Position numbers and translations under genes: made by a program. 64,000 nt of DNA from Candidatus Peribacteraceae bacterium (GTDB lineage Bacteria; Patescibacteriota; Gracilibacteria; Peribacterales; Peribacteraceae): positions 33,232 to 97,231 of the forward strand of contig JAQVMB010000002.1 in NCBI GenBank assembly GCA_028703835.1. The letters run 5' to 3'. The notes under the pieces are model-generated. The model did no database searches, was not told the origin of the DNA, and was given only the letters and a program-made list of their open reading frames with translations. How positions within the stretch are numbered: position 1 is the first letter of the stretch; every line of letters begins with the position of its first letter. Of this stretch, positions 51,646 through 59,929 are shown one piece after another.

Positions 51646-52125
51646 TCAGAGCTTGAAGATGCGGATGAGGTAATCCGTGAAATGCTCTTTCTGGTTCGAA
51701 CGTTCCGGGAGGTACTGCGCCAGGATCGTGCGGATGGCGTCGGGATCCGTTCCGCCCGCTTGGATGACGATCTCGCCGTTGAAACGGCGTTTCGTCTGGA
51801 TGTGGAGCGCGGTGTGCGGCGCAACGGTGATCAGCCAGAAGTCGCGGCAGTCCTTCCAGCTCGTGAACGCGTCATCGAGACGGAAACCGGTTTCCTCGAT
51901 GCTGATCCGGTGCAAGACGGGCGGCGCGTTGCGGACGAGGAAGTAGGCGCCGCCGACCAAGAGGATGGTGACGGCGAAGCTCCAGTTGCCCGTGAGGAAA
52001 CCCAAAACCGCTCCTCCCAGCACGCCCGCACTGCCGATGACGTACCAGCGCTTGGAACGCTCCGGGGTGATCGTGAGAGGGGCTTCCCACGAGAGTGGCG
52101 GCGTTGGAGGGTTTTGTGTTTCCAA
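51646..52125 (-). CDS. Two-span membrane protein with PH-like cytoplasmic part
   Basis: About 159 residues if TTG at 52125 is used. SWEAPLTITPERSKRWYVIG precedes two hydrophobic helices (SAGVLGGAVLGFLTG and FAVTILLVGGAYFLV), then a beta-rich region (RISIEETGFRLDDAFTSWKD, TALHIQTKRRFNGEIVIQAG) and ends in LPERSNQKEHFTDYLIRI. Similar CPR membrane proteins share this layout; I give no name. TACAAT preceded by TGC (52139-52134) is 8 nt before the TTG; ATG at 52218 is a longer alternative. The stop is directly followed by the giant gene. Confidence 0.65.
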   Translation of the reverse strand: METQNPPTPPLSWEAPLTITPERSKRWYVIGSAGVLGGAVLGFLTGNWSFAVTILLVGGAYFLVRNAPPVLHRISIEETGFRLDDAFTSWKDCRDFWLITVAPHTALHIQTKRRFNGEIVIQAGGTDPDAIRTILAQYLPERSNQKEHFTDYLIRIFKL

Positions 52126-52440
52126 ATCAGGATATTGTAGCAGAAAAAACGGCGAAAGACCCGTCAGGAAAGTTGCATAAAACCCACGAATATTTTCTGA
52201 AGATATTTGTTGGAACATGACGTTCCTGCAGGCTCGAATGCCCGATCCGCCGCAGCCCCTGGATTTGCTCGCCCAGCACATGGGTCGAGGGGGGAACGAG
52301 GATGCGTCGCGGCAGCGACGCGGACGAACTTTGAACACGCTTGTTTATTTTGTCAATAACAATCCGCTACATTTATTTCGTTGTTTCATGCCTGCGAAAG
52401 GCGGGGAAAAAGATACGTCGTGGGAGGCGTTGTCGGCCCC

Positions 52441-52468
52441 TTGAAAGAACGGTCCATGTGCGTATCAT
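52441..52468 (+). promoter_or_regulatory. Promoter of the antiporter gene
   Basis: TTGAAA (52441-52446), 16-nt spacer, TATCAT (52463-52468); about 17 nt from the likely start site to the ATG at 52492. Confidence 0.6.
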
Positions 52469-52491
52469 GGGCAAAATTTTTCCCACCACCC

Positions 52492-53889
52492 ATGTCGCGA
52501 CCGTTCTCCAAACGCTTCCTCCGTTGCGGGGCGCTTCTGTTTGCCGTTGTTCCTGCACTCGCCTTCGCGAGCGAAACGGGTGGAGTGCACAGTTACGCAT
52601 CCACGTTTCTCTGGATCGCTGTGCTGCTGCTGTTCGCGCGCATCGCCAGCCTTGTGGAACGGGTGGGACAGCCGTCGGTGTTGGGGGAACTGGTGGTCGG
52701 CGTGGTCCTCGGCAACCTTGCGCTGCTGGGGTTCCGCCTGTTCGAACCTGTGAAGACGGACCAGTTCATCACCTTTCTCGCGGAGTTGGGCGTGGTCATT
52801 CTTCTCTTCCAGATCGGTCTCGAATCGAACATCGAAAAAATGCGGAAAGTGGGCGTGCGAGCGCTCTTCGTTGCGGTGATCGGCGTGGTGTTGCCGTTCC
52901 TGCTCGGCACGTACGTCGCGGGCCCGTGGCTGTTGCCGGGGCAGTCGTTCAACACGTATCTCTTCCTGGGGGCGGCTCTCACCGCCACGTCGGTGGGCAT
53001 CACGGCGCGCGTGTTCCGCGATCTCGGGAAACTCCAGACGCCGGAAGCGCAGATTGTCCTGGGCGCGGCGGTCCTCGACGACGTGATGGGGCTCATCATT
53101 CTCGCGGTCGTATCCGCCATGGTGACGGCGGGGGCGGTGAGCATGGGCACCATCGCATGGATCACGGCGAAAGCGTTGCTGTTCCTCGTCGGTTCCGTCG
53201 TAGTCGGGCAGCTCCTTGCGCCCCGCCTCGGGCGTCTCTTCTCTGTTATTCATACCGGCGTGGGCATGAAGTTCACGCTTGCCATCAGCATCGGCCTCAT
53301 CTTCGCCGCGTTGGCGCAGTTCATCGGTTTGGCGCCCATCGTGGGTGCGTTCGCGGCCGGCCTCATCCTCGATTCCGTCCATTTCCGCTATTTCCGTGAT
53401 CCGCATGTGGTGCAGGACGTGCGGGAGGCGGTCGAGACGCTGGATCCCGTTGTGCGTGATCGGGTCATGGCGGCCGTCCGTCCCCATGCGGACCGTCATA
53501 TCGAAGACCTCATCGAGCCCATCGGCCTGTTCCTCGTCCCGCTCTTCTTCGTCGTGACGGGCATGGGCGTGAAACTGGAGACGCTCTTCAACGTGCCCAT
53601 CCTCCTGACGGCGCTGGGCATCACCGCCATCGCGTTCATCGGGAAGATCCTGTCCGGCCTCGCCGCCACCGGCACGCGCAAGGCGCTGGTGGGGTGGGGG
53701 ATGGTGCCGCGCGGGGAGGTGGGCCTGATCTTCGCGTCCATCGGCAAGTCGCTGGGCGTCGTGGACGATTCCGTCTTCTCCGTCATCGTCATCGTCGTGA
53801 TCTTCACCACTCTCTTCACGCCGCCGGTCCTCACCTATCTGCTCAAACGGGAGCCGCGGGCGGGGATGCGCGCTCCGGCGGCGGGGTGA
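52492..53889 (+). CDS. CPA2-family cation:proton antiporter
   Basis: 465 residues. An N-terminal signal-like helix is followed by about 12 membrane spans: SVLGELVVGVVLGNLALLGF, LAELGVVILLFQIGLESNIE (family-type LLFxxGLE), GAALTATSVGITARVFRDLG, VLGAAVLDDVMGLIILAVVS (DD of the ion-binding site), APIVGAFAAGLILDS, VPLFFVVTGMGVKLETLF, GWGMVPRGEVGLIFASIG. A Na+/H+ or K+/H+ exchanger of the KefB/NapA/MjNhaP2-like type; the ion is not determined. A cytoplasmic insert (PHVVQDVREAVETLDPVV) lies between spans. Confidence 0.9.
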   Translation: MSRPFSKRFLRCGALLFAVVPALAFASETGGVHSYASTFLWIAVLLLFARIASLVERVGQPSVLGELVVGVVLGNLALLGFRLFEPVKTDQFITFLAELGVVILLFQIGLESNIEKMRKVGVRALFVAVIGVVLPFLLGTYVAGPWLLPGQSFNTYLFLGAALTATSVGITARVFRDLGKLQTPEAQIVLGAAVLDDVMGLIILAVVSAMVTAGAVSMGTIAWITAKALLFLVGSVVVGQLLAPRLGRLFSVIHTGVGMKFTLAISIGLIFAALAQFIGLAPIVGAFAAGLILDSVHFRYFRDPHVVQDVREAVETLDPVVRDRVMAAVRPHADRHIEDLIEPIGLFLVPLFFVVTGMGVKLETLFNVPILLTALGITAIAFIGKILSGLAATGTRKALVGWGMVPRGEVGLIFASIGKSLGVVDDSVFSVIVIVVIFTTLFTPPVLTYLLKREPRAGMRAPAAG

Positions 53890-54007
53890 GCGCGGAGGAT
53901 CGGATGGCGGCAAAAACGACTGACGGAGCGCTTGCCGCTGTCCCGACTGTCCCGTATCTTGTCTTGGCTTTTCCGGGCCAAGTGCTCGGAATGTCCTTTT
54001 GCACCTC

Positions 54008-54084
54008 GGGCAATTAGCTCAGCTGGCTAGAGCGCCACATTGACATTGTGGAGGTCACTGGTTCAAGTCCAGTATTGCCCACCA
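54008..54084 (+). tRNA. tRNA-Val (GAC)
   Basis: 77 nt with encoded CCA. Acceptor GGGCAAT/ATTGCCC, D-arm TAGCTCAGCTGGCTAGAGC, anticodon arm CCACA-TTGACAT-TGTGG (anticodon GAC), T-arm CACTGGTTCAAGTCCAGTA. Confidence 0.93.
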
Positions 54085-54172
54085 TCCTTCGCTCCGCGAA
54101 GGATGGTGGCGCTCGTGTTTCGCACGAGCGGCCATATTCCTAATGGAAGGGGAACCTGCGGTTCCACCTTCC
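54082..54172. repeat. Hairpins after tRNA-Val
   Basis: CCATCCTTCGC-TCC-GCGAAGGATGG (54082-54106), which includes the tRNA CCA; then CGCTCGTG-TTTCG-CACGAGCG; then GGAAGGGGAACC-TGC-GGTTCCACCTTCC (54145-54172). The first may end tRNA transcription. The rest of 54173-54363 shows no gene. Confidence 0.55.
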
Positions 54173-54363
54173 AAACCTTCCCCTCCCTACACAGATTTAA
54201 ACTGCCCTGAGTGATTTTGCGAGGGGCTCATATTGCTTCCCATCCGTTCCATCTCCTTACAGAACTCTTCGTATGGCTTGATACAGCCATGTTACAGATG
54301 TTGCTGCCTTTTCACATACAAGGGGCAGTTCAGCTTTCAACGGCTGTGGGTGAGACTGTCCGC

Positions 54364-55005
54364 ATGTGGTCCTGCTTTCTCGATTTCCTCTTCCCCCGCC
54401 GCTCCCTCACGGGGCGCGAGGGGGCGTGGGTGACGGAAGAGGAGCGTCGGGGGCTGCGTCCGTGTCCGGTCGTCCTGGAGACGGCCGATTTGCGTCGGCT
54501 GGGCGTGCAGTACGTCGACCGCGTCATCGCCGCCACCGATTACCGCGACCATTCCCTCGTGCAGCGCGCCGTGCGGATGCTGAAGTACCGCCGCATCCGA
54601 TCCGTCGCGCCGGAGCTGGGCGGTCTGCTGCTTGGCGCCGCGCCGTTCCTCCTGTTGCGCGACCGCCCGTCCGTGTGCCCGGTTCCGCTCCACTGGCGGC
54701 GCAGGTTTGCCCGCGGGTTCAACCAAGCGGAGCTGCTGGCGCGCGGGTTCGCGGAACGGGCAGGCTTGGAGTTCGCACCGGTGCTCCGTCGCACGCGCTG
54801 GACGGGTTCACAAGTGGGGCGGGGGAGGGACGAGCGGCTTTCGGCGATGGCGGACGCATTCCGCGCCGTAGGCGGTGCCGTTCCGTCCTCGATCATCCTC
54901 GTTGACGATCTCTCCACCACCGGCTCGACGCTGGACCACTGCGCGAAGGCGCTCAAGCGGGCGGGTTGCGCGTTCGTGCAGGGGTTGGTGGTGGCGCACG
55001 GTTGA
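54364..55005 (+). CDS. ComF-family phosphoribosyltransferase-like protein
   Basis: 213 residues. MWSCFLDFLFPRRSLTG starts like ComFC but the N-terminal zinc-finger Cys pairs are missing. VQRAVRMLKYRRIRSVAPEL, VCPVPLHWRRRFARGFNQAE (ComF signature PVPL-x-x-x-R-x-x-x-R-G-F-N-Q), and SIILVDDLSTTGSTLDHC (PRPP loop) are conserved. ComF proteins act in DNA uptake and fork repair; exact role here not shown. The stop codon runs into a 9-bp-period repeat tract. Confidence 0.85.
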   Translation: MWSCFLDFLFPRRSLTGREGAWVTEEERRGLRPCPVVLETADLRRLGVQYVDRVIAATDYRDHSLVQRAVRMLKYRRIRSVAPELGGLLLGAAPFLLLRDRPSVCPVPLHWRRRFARGFNQAELLARGFAERAGLEFAPVLRRTRWTGSQVGRGRDERLSAMADAFRAVGGAVPSSIILVDDLSTTGSTLDHCAKALKRAGCAFVQGLVVAHG

Positions 55006-55095
55006 GGATGCCGAGGAGACCGAAGATGCCGACGATTCCGACGATTGGTTCTTCGGCATCCTCGGAATCGTCGGGTTCATCGGAATCCCGATGTT
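55003..55095. repeat. Palindrome of 9-bp units after comF
   Basis: Left arm GAGGATGCCGAGGAGACCG and on (9-bp period), right arm GGCATCCTCGGAATCGTCGG and on; the two arms are imperfect complements. Confidence 0.7.
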
Positions 55096-55157
55096 CAGTT
55101 CGTTCCACTTCCATACAATACGTCCTTTTTCGCTTCCATCCGCAACCGATTATCCCT

Positions 55158-55181
55158 GTGGAAAACTTTTTTGTTTTCCAC
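55158..55181. promoter_or_regulatory. Inverted repeat with DnaA-box-like halves
   Basis: GTGGAAAAC (55158-55166), six T, GTTTTCCAC (55173-55181): perfect 9-bp dyad upstream of the protease-dnaA operon, next to TTATCCCTG (55150-55158). The halves match DnaA-box-like TTTTCCACA in 8 of 9 bases. It may be a DnaA regulatory site, or just a hairpin. Confidence 0.4.
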
Positions 55182-55207
55182 CGTCCTGTTACGATCGCAC
55201 TCCTCCG

Positions 55208-56320
55208 ATGGGTGTTGTGATTTCAGCGCTGGCATTCCTGCTCCTCCTCAGCGTGCTCGTGCTCATCCACGAGTGCGGCCACTATTTTGCGGCGAAAGAA
55301 GCAGGCGTGACGGTGGAGGAGTTCGGCTTCGGCCTGCCGCCGCGTGCGAAGACGCTCTTCACGTACGGCGGTACGCGCTTCTCGCTCAACTGGATTCCTT
55401 TCGGCGGGTTCGTGCGGCTGAAGGGGGAGAACCTGGAACGGGAATCCGACCGGCACAAGCGCGGCAGCTTTTCGGCCGCGTCGATCCCCGCGCGCATCGT
55501 CATCCTCAGCGCGGGCGTCGCCATGAATTTCCTCTTCGCGCTTTTGCTCTTCACGGTGGGTTTCTCCGTCGGCCGCTGGATCCCGACGTACCTGACGTAT
55601 GAGGAGCTGCAGGGGGCGGCGGAACGCGGGGAAGTGCACCTCGTGCCCGGCGTCCTCATCGACGAGGTCATTGCCGGAGGGGGGGCGGAGCAGGCGGGGA
55701 TCCCCGTTCCGAGCATCCTCACGGCCGTGAGCGGCACGCCCGTCACGTCTCCCGACCAGGTGGCGCCGTTGCAGGAGGGGAAGCGCCGCGTGTCCTACGC
55801 GCTCCTCACGGGCACGGGTTTCACGCAGGAAGTGACGCTGACGCTGCCCGTTCGCGACGGCAAGACCGGCGTCTCGCTGCGCGCTTCGCCGCGCGAATTA
55901 TCCGCTCCGGCCCGCTCCGTCGGGAAAGCGTTCCTCCTTTCCCTCCGCGAGGCGCGGGTGGTGACGGTGCAGACCGTGATCGGGATGGAGCAGTTGGCGG
56001 TGACGCTGTTTTCCCAGGGGCGCATTCCCGAAGGGGTCACGGGCATCGTCGGCATCGCGGAGCTGACGCACCTTTCCGTGCAGGAAGGGTTCACGACGTA
56101 CCTTCGCCTCGTCGCGCTTCTCAGCTTGAGCCTGGCCGTCCTGAACATCCTGCCGCTTCCCGCCCTGGACGGAGGACGATTACTCTTCGTGCTGGTCGAG
56201 CTGGTCCGGCGCAAGCCCGCCAACCGCCAGTTTGAAATCACCACGAACCTCGTCGGTTTCCTGCTCCTCATCGGCCTCATTCTCGTCATCACGTACAACG
56301 ATATCATCCGCTTGTTCTGA
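55208..56320 (+). CDS. rseP: Site-2 protease (RseP/M50 family)
   Basis: 370 residues. Zinc motif VLVLIHECGHYFAAKEAG (HExxH), SLNWIPFGGFVRLKGEN, ASIPARIVILSAGVAMNFLF, a PDZ-type region (EVIAGGGAEQAGIPVPSILT), and the second motif LNILPLPALDGGRLLFVLVE (conserved Asp ligand). It cleaves transmembrane substrates inside the membrane, usually signal proteins. Start at 55208; dnaA begins 2 nt after its stop. A TACGAT box lies 12 nt before the ATG. Confidence 0.9.
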   Translation: MGVVISALAFLLLLSVLVLIHECGHYFAAKEAGVTVEEFGFGLPPRAKTLFTYGGTRFSLNWIPFGGFVRLKGENLERESDRHKRGSFSAASIPARIVILSAGVAMNFLFALLLFTVGFSVGRWIPTYLTYEELQGAAERGEVHLVPGVLIDEVIAGGGAEQAGIPVPSILTAVSGTPVTSPDQVAPLQEGKRRVSYALLTGTGFTQEVTLTLPVRDGKTGVSLRASPRELSAPARSVGKAFLLSLREARVVTVQTVIGMEQLAVTLFSQGRIPEGVTGIVGIAELTHLSVQEGFTTYLRLVALLSLSLAVLNILPLPALDGGRLLFVLVELVRRKPANRQFEITTNLVGFLLLIGLILVITYNDIIRLF

Positions 56321-56321
56321 T

Positions 56322-57776
56322 ATGTCGCCCGCCGTTGCTCCGCCACCGGCTCCCGTCATCGATCAGACCCTGCGGGATCTCTGGGTGACCATCCTCCGCG
56401 GCATCGAGCCAAAACTGCAGCGCAGCCAGTTCATCACATGGTTCAAGGACACGACGGTGCTGGGGAACGAGGAAGGGACGCTGGTGGTGGGCTTGCCGCT
56501 GCCGATGTTCCTGAACTGGCACATGGAACACTACCGGGTCCTCACGCTGGAGGCGGCGCAGGCCGTGGAGCCGTCCGTGCGCCAGATCGTGTACAAGGTG
56601 GACGTGGGCTTGCGGGACAACCGTGAGCGGTCGACCGATATCCTCCAATTTTTCCCCGAGCAGAAACGGCGCAAGCTGGCGGGTCGCCAGGAAGTGAAGC
56701 TGGCGGAGGGGATCGTGAGCAAGGTGCTCAACCCCAAGTACACGCTGGAGCACTTCGTCGTCGGCGCCAACAACCGTCTCGCGCACGCGGCGTGCCAGGC
56801 CGTGGCGAACCAGCCGGGCGGCAAGTACAACCCGCTCTTTCTCTATGGCGGCGTGGGGCTGGGCAAGACGCATCTCCTCCAGGCGACGGGTAACGCCATC
56901 CTGAAACAGGCGCCCAAGGCGACGGTGGTCTACACCACGACGGAGGATTTCACGAATCAGGTCATCGAGGCGATCCAGCACCAGAAGATGGAGCAGCTGC
57001 GCCGCCGGTACCGTCTGGTGGATGTGCTGATCATCGACGACGTGCAGTTTCTCGCCAACAAGGAGCGGACGCAGGAAGAATTTTTCCATACGTTCAACGC
57101 GCTCTACGAGGAGCGCAAGCAGGTCATCATTTCCGCGGACCGCCCTCCCCAGGAATTGCAGATGGAGGACCGGCTCATCTCCCGCTTCGAGCGTGGGATG
57201 ATCGCGGACGTGAGCGTCCCCGACTACGAGACGCGCCTGGCGATCCTTTCCGAGAAAGCGGCGGAGTACGAGATCTTCCTGGACATGCATGTCCTGCAGT
57301 TCATCGCCGAGCACGTCACGCGCAACGTCCGTGAGCTGGAGGGAATTCTCATGCAGGCCGTGGCGCTCTACGAGCTGGAGCAGCGCATGCCCACCATCAA
57401 GAGCATCGCGGAGATCATGCGGAAGCTGAACAAGGATCCGTACGTCGAGGAGGAGAAAGTCGGCTTCGAGACGCCCGAGAAGCGCAAGGCCACGTTCCAG
57501 GATCTCCTGGAGTCGGTGAGCCGCTACTACTCCGTGTCCGTGCAGGACATGATCGGCCAGTCGCGCGTGCGGGAGATCCTCGTGCCGCGCCAGATCGCGA
57601 TGTTCCTCGGCAAGAAGCACCTGCGCATGAGTTACGTCCGCCTCGGGGAGATGTTCAGCAACCGTGACCACACGACGGTGATGAACGCGGTGGAGAAGAT
57701 CGAGCAGAAGCAGCAAAACGATCCGCAATTACTCAGGGAGGTCCGGGCGATCGAACAGGAGCTTGGAGTAGTGTGA
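56322..57776 (+). CDS. dnaA: Chromosomal replication initiator DnaA
   Basis: 484 residues. Domain I TLRDLWVTILRGIEPKLQRS QFITWF-type helices, then an AAA+ domain (YTLEHFVVGANNRLAHAACQ; Walker A LFLYGGVGLGKTHLLQA; Walker B LIIDDVQFLANKERTQEE; ISADRPPQELQMEDRLISRF) and C-terminal domain IV with VPRQIAMFLGKKHLRMSYVR and SNRDHTTVMNAVEKIE (DNA-binding signature). It binds the origin and opens it. It is coupled to rseP upstream (1-bp gap). No clear cluster of DnaA boxes is seen in the 57.8-58.0 kb gap. Confidence 0.95.
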   Translation: MSPAVAPPPAPVIDQTLRDLWVTILRGIEPKLQRSQFITWFKDTTVLGNEEGTLVVGLPLPMFLNWHMEHYRVLTLEAAQAVEPSVRQIVYKVDVGLRDNRERSTDILQFFPEQKRRKLAGRQEVKLAEGIVSKVLNPKYTLEHFVVGANNRLAHAACQAVANQPGGKYNPLFLYGGVGLGKTHLLQATGNAILKQAPKATVVYTTTEDFTNQVIEAIQHQKMEQLRRRYRLVDVLIIDDVQFLANKERTQEEFFHTFNALYEERKQVIISADRPPQELQMEDRLISRFERGMIADVSVPDYETRLAILSEKAAEYEIFLDMHVLQFIAEHVTRNVRELEGILMQAVALYELEQRMPTIKSIAEIMRKLNKDPYVEEEKVGFETPEKRKATFQDLLESVSRYYSVSVQDMIGQSRVREILVPRQIAMFLGKKHLRMSYVRLGEMFSNRDHTTVMNAVEKIEQKQQNDPQLLREVRAIEQELGVV

Positions 57777-57821
57777 AACACTCATTCCTGCTGAAGAAAA
57801 CAATATGACACCTACTTTGTA

Positions 57822-57851
57822 TTGTTTGCCCCCGATCCGTTGCTGTACACT
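57822..57851 (+). promoter_or_regulatory. Promoter of the thrS leader
   Basis: TTGTTT (57822-57827), 18-nt spacer, TACACT (57846-57851). Predicted start is within a few nt of the leader-peptide ATG at 57861. Confidence 0.6.
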
Positions 57852-57860
57852 TTGACGGTC

Positions 57861-57911
57861 ATGCAGCATCTCTTCGTCACGACGACGACCACGACGACGA
57901 CCTCCTTCTAG
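57861..57911 (+). CDS. Threonine-rich leader peptide of thrS
   Basis: A 16-residue open frame reading MQHLFVTTTTTTTTSF and TAG. Codons 7-14 are eight Thr codons in a row (ACG ACG ACG ACC, twice). It ends 88 nt before the thrS start. A run of regulatory-amino-acid codons directly before a terminator is the hallmark of attenuator leader peptides (as in thrL, hisL, pheL). Stalling here would sense uncharged tRNA-Thr. Too short for normal gene finding; no other product is likely. Confidence 0.88.
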   Translation: MQHLFVTTTTTTTTSF

Positions 57912-57971
57912 GAAGGGGAGAGCTGCTCACGCCTCCGTCTCACCCTTCCGAAGAGCGAAGGTTTCTTTTTT
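57903..57971 (+). promoter_or_regulatory. Transcription attenuator of thrS
   Basis: Four mutually exclusive segments: (1) CCTTC at 57904-57908 at the end of the leader peptide; (2) GGAAGGG at 57911-57917; (3) CCCTTCC at 57943-57949; (4) GAAGG at 57957-57961 followed by TTTCTTTTTT. 1:2 pairs 5 bp, 2:3 pairs 7 bp (antiterminator), 3:4 makes the terminator. A ribosome stalled in the Thr run covers 1 and frees 2 to pair with 3, so thrS is transcribed; with enough charged tRNA-Thr the ribosome reaches the stop, covers 2, and 3:4 stops transcription. Confidence 0.82.
57944..57971 (+). terminator. Attenuator terminator before thrS
   Basis: CCTTC (57944-57948) pairs with GAAGG (57957-57961), or CCTT-CG with CG-AAGG leaving one bulged base, followed by a ten-base T-rich tract broken by one C. 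Confidence 0.75.
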
Positions 57972-57998
57972 ATCTCCCCACTCCTATCCTCCTCCCAT

Positions 57999-59819
57999 AT
58001 GTCCACACAAGCTCCGGAACAACCCGTCGATGACCTCTACAAGATCCGCCACTCCGTGGCGCACGTCCTCGCGCAGGCCGTGCAGCGGCTGTGGCCGACC
58101 GTGAAGATCACGTTGGGGCCGCCGATCGACTACGGCGCCTATTACGATTTCCTCTTCGACCAGCCCATCTCGGAGGAGGATTTCCCGAAGATCGAGAAGG
58201 AAATGCGCAAGATCATCAACCAGGGGCAGACGTTCCGTCGTGATGACCTGACGGCTGAGGAGGCGAAGAAGTACTGGAAGGAGCGCAAGCAGCCCTTCAA
58301 GGTGGAGCTGATCGAGGACCTGGAGAAGAGCCAGCACATCACGGAGGTGACGCACTACGCGAACATCGGATTAAAAGGAGAGGAGACGTTCGTCGACCTC
58401 TGCCGCGGTGGGCACGTCGAAAGCACCAAGGAGATCCCTGCGGATGCGTTCAAGATCATGAGCCTCGCGGGGGCGTACTGGCGCGGGGACGAGAAACGGG
58501 AGCAGCTCACGCGCATTTACGTGGCTGCGTTCCGGAGCAAGAAGGAACTGGAGGAGTACCAGACGATGATGGAAGAAGCCCGCAAGCGCGACCACCGCAA
58601 GCTCGGAAAGGAACTGGATCTCTTCATATTCTCGGATGACGTGGGTCCCGGGCTGCCTCTCTGGACGCCGCGCGGGACGATCATCGCGGATGCGATCGAA
58701 ACGTTGGCGAAGGAGACGGAGGCCGAAGGCGGCTATCTCCGCGTCCGGACGCCCCATGTCGCGAAAGGGCAATTGTACGAGAAGACGGGGCACTTGGCGC
58801 ACTACAGGGAAACGATGTTTCCGCCGATGAAATTGGGCGACGACGAAGGGGAGTATTTCCTCAAGCCCATGAATTGCCCGCACCACCACCAGATCTTCGC
58901 GTCGGGCCTGCGCAGTTACCGCGAGTTGCCGATGCGGTTGGCGGAGTACGGCCACTGCTACCGTTCCGAGGGGTCCGGCGCCCTCTTCGGCCTCATGCGC
59001 GTCCGTTCGCTCACGATGAATGATGCGCACATCTACTGCACGGAAGAGCAGTTCGAGGAAGAATTCAATGCCGTCTTGCGGATGTACCTGAAGTACTTCG
59101 AGCTCTTCGACATCAAGAAGTACGTCATGCGCCTGTCGCTCCACGATCCCAAGGAGTTGGGGAAGAAGTATGTGGACGCGCCGGCGCTGTGGCTGAAAAC
59201 GGAGGACATGGTGCGGTCGGCCATGAAGAAATCGGGGATCGACTACGTTGAGGTGCCGGACGAAGCGGCGTTCTACGGCCCGAAGATCGACGTGGAGGTG
59301 TGGAGCGCCATCGGAAGGGAGTTCACGCTCGCCACGAACCAAGTGGACTTCGACGTGCCCGGGAAATTGGGACTGAAGTACATCGACAAGGACGGGTCGG
59401 AGAAAGTGCCCATCTGCATCCATCGCGCGCCGCTCTCCACGCACGAGCGCCTCATCGGTTTCCTCATCGAACAGTTCGCGGGCCTGTTCCCGCTCTGGCT
59501 CGCGCCGGTGCAGGTCGCCCTCATCCCCGTTGCGGGGGCACACGAGGCGTATGCGAAAGACTTGGAACGGCGGATGAAGGAGCAGGGGATCCGCACGCAG
59601 GTCATGGATCCCGCCGATTCGCTCGGCAAGCGCGTCCGGGAAGGGGAGAAGTGGAAGATCCCGTACCTGCTTGTGATCGGGGACAAGGAGGCGGAGTCCA
59701 AGTCCGTGGCCGTCCGCAACGTCTCTACGAAGCAACAGGTGACCGTTCCGTTCGAGGAATTCGTCGCGAAGACCGCGGAGGACATTCGGGAGCGGAGGCT
59801 GCGGGCATCCATTGGATAG
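57999..59819 (+). CDS. thrS: Threonyl-tRNA synthetase lacking the TGS domain
   Basis: 606 residues. It starts directly at the editing domain: KIRHSVAHVLAQAVQRLWP (HxxxH) and FVDLCRGGHVEST (CxxxH). The class II core has GLPLWTPRGTIIADAIETLA, zinc ligands in FLKPMNCPHHHQIF (Cys) and NDAHIYC (His) and IHRAPLSTHERLIGFLIEQF (His, motif 3), and motif 2 around LAEYGHCYRSEGSGALFGLM. The C-terminal anticodon domain starts VQVALIPVAGAHEAYAKDLE. The ~60-residue N-terminal TGS domain of most bacterial ThrRS is absent. It is preceded by the attenuator. Confidence 0.95.
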   Translation: MSTQAPEQPVDDLYKIRHSVAHVLAQAVQRLWPTVKITLGPPIDYGAYYDFLFDQPISEEDFPKIEKEMRKIINQGQTFRRDDLTAEEAKKYWKERKQPFKVELIEDLEKSQHITEVTHYANIGLKGEETFVDLCRGGHVESTKEIPADAFKIMSLAGAYWRGDEKREQLTRIYVAAFRSKKELEEYQTMMEEARKRDHRKLGKELDLFIFSDDVGPGLPLWTPRGTIIADAIETLAKETEAEGGYLRVRTPHVAKGQLYEKTGHLAHYRETMFPPMKLGDDEGEYFLKPMNCPHHHQIFASGLRSYRELPMRLAEYGHCYRSEGSGALFGLMRVRSLTMNDAHIYCTEEQFEEEFNAVLRMYLKYFELFDIKKYVMRLSLHDPKELGKKYVDAPALWLKTEDMVRSAMKKSGIDYVEVPDEAAFYGPKIDVEVWSAIGREFTLATNQVDFDVPGKLGLKYIDKDGSEKVPICIHRAPLSTHERLIGFLIEQFAGLFPLWLAPVQVALIPVAGAHEAYAKDLERRMKEQGIRTQVMDPADSLGKRVREGEKWKIPYLLVIGDKEAESKSVAVRNVSTKQQVTVPFEEFVAKTAEDIRERRLRASIG

Positions 59820-59885
59820 CGGTCAGCGGTCAGCTCTCAGCTTCCAGAATCTCTGACCGCTGATCGCTGGAAGCTGAAAGCTTCT
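59820..59885. repeat. 8-bp-period palindromic tract after thrS
   Basis: GCGGTCAGCGGTCAGCTCTC and on, with CTGACCGCTGATCGCTGGAA and on as the other arm. Probably a transcript-end hairpin for thrS. Confidence 0.6.
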
Positions 59886-59929
59886 CTGATCGTGGGCAAC
59901 GGGGGAAAGGTCTGCTACGATCTCTGCCG

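Noticed and set aside
57777-57860. Replication origin directly after dnaA
   Set aside because: No cluster of DnaA boxes was seen there; only weak AT-rich sequence belonging to the thrS promoter.
57777-57998. T-box riboswitch upstream of thrS
   Set aside because: No T-box sequence or specifier stem-loop pattern seen; the Thr-codon leader explains the region better.
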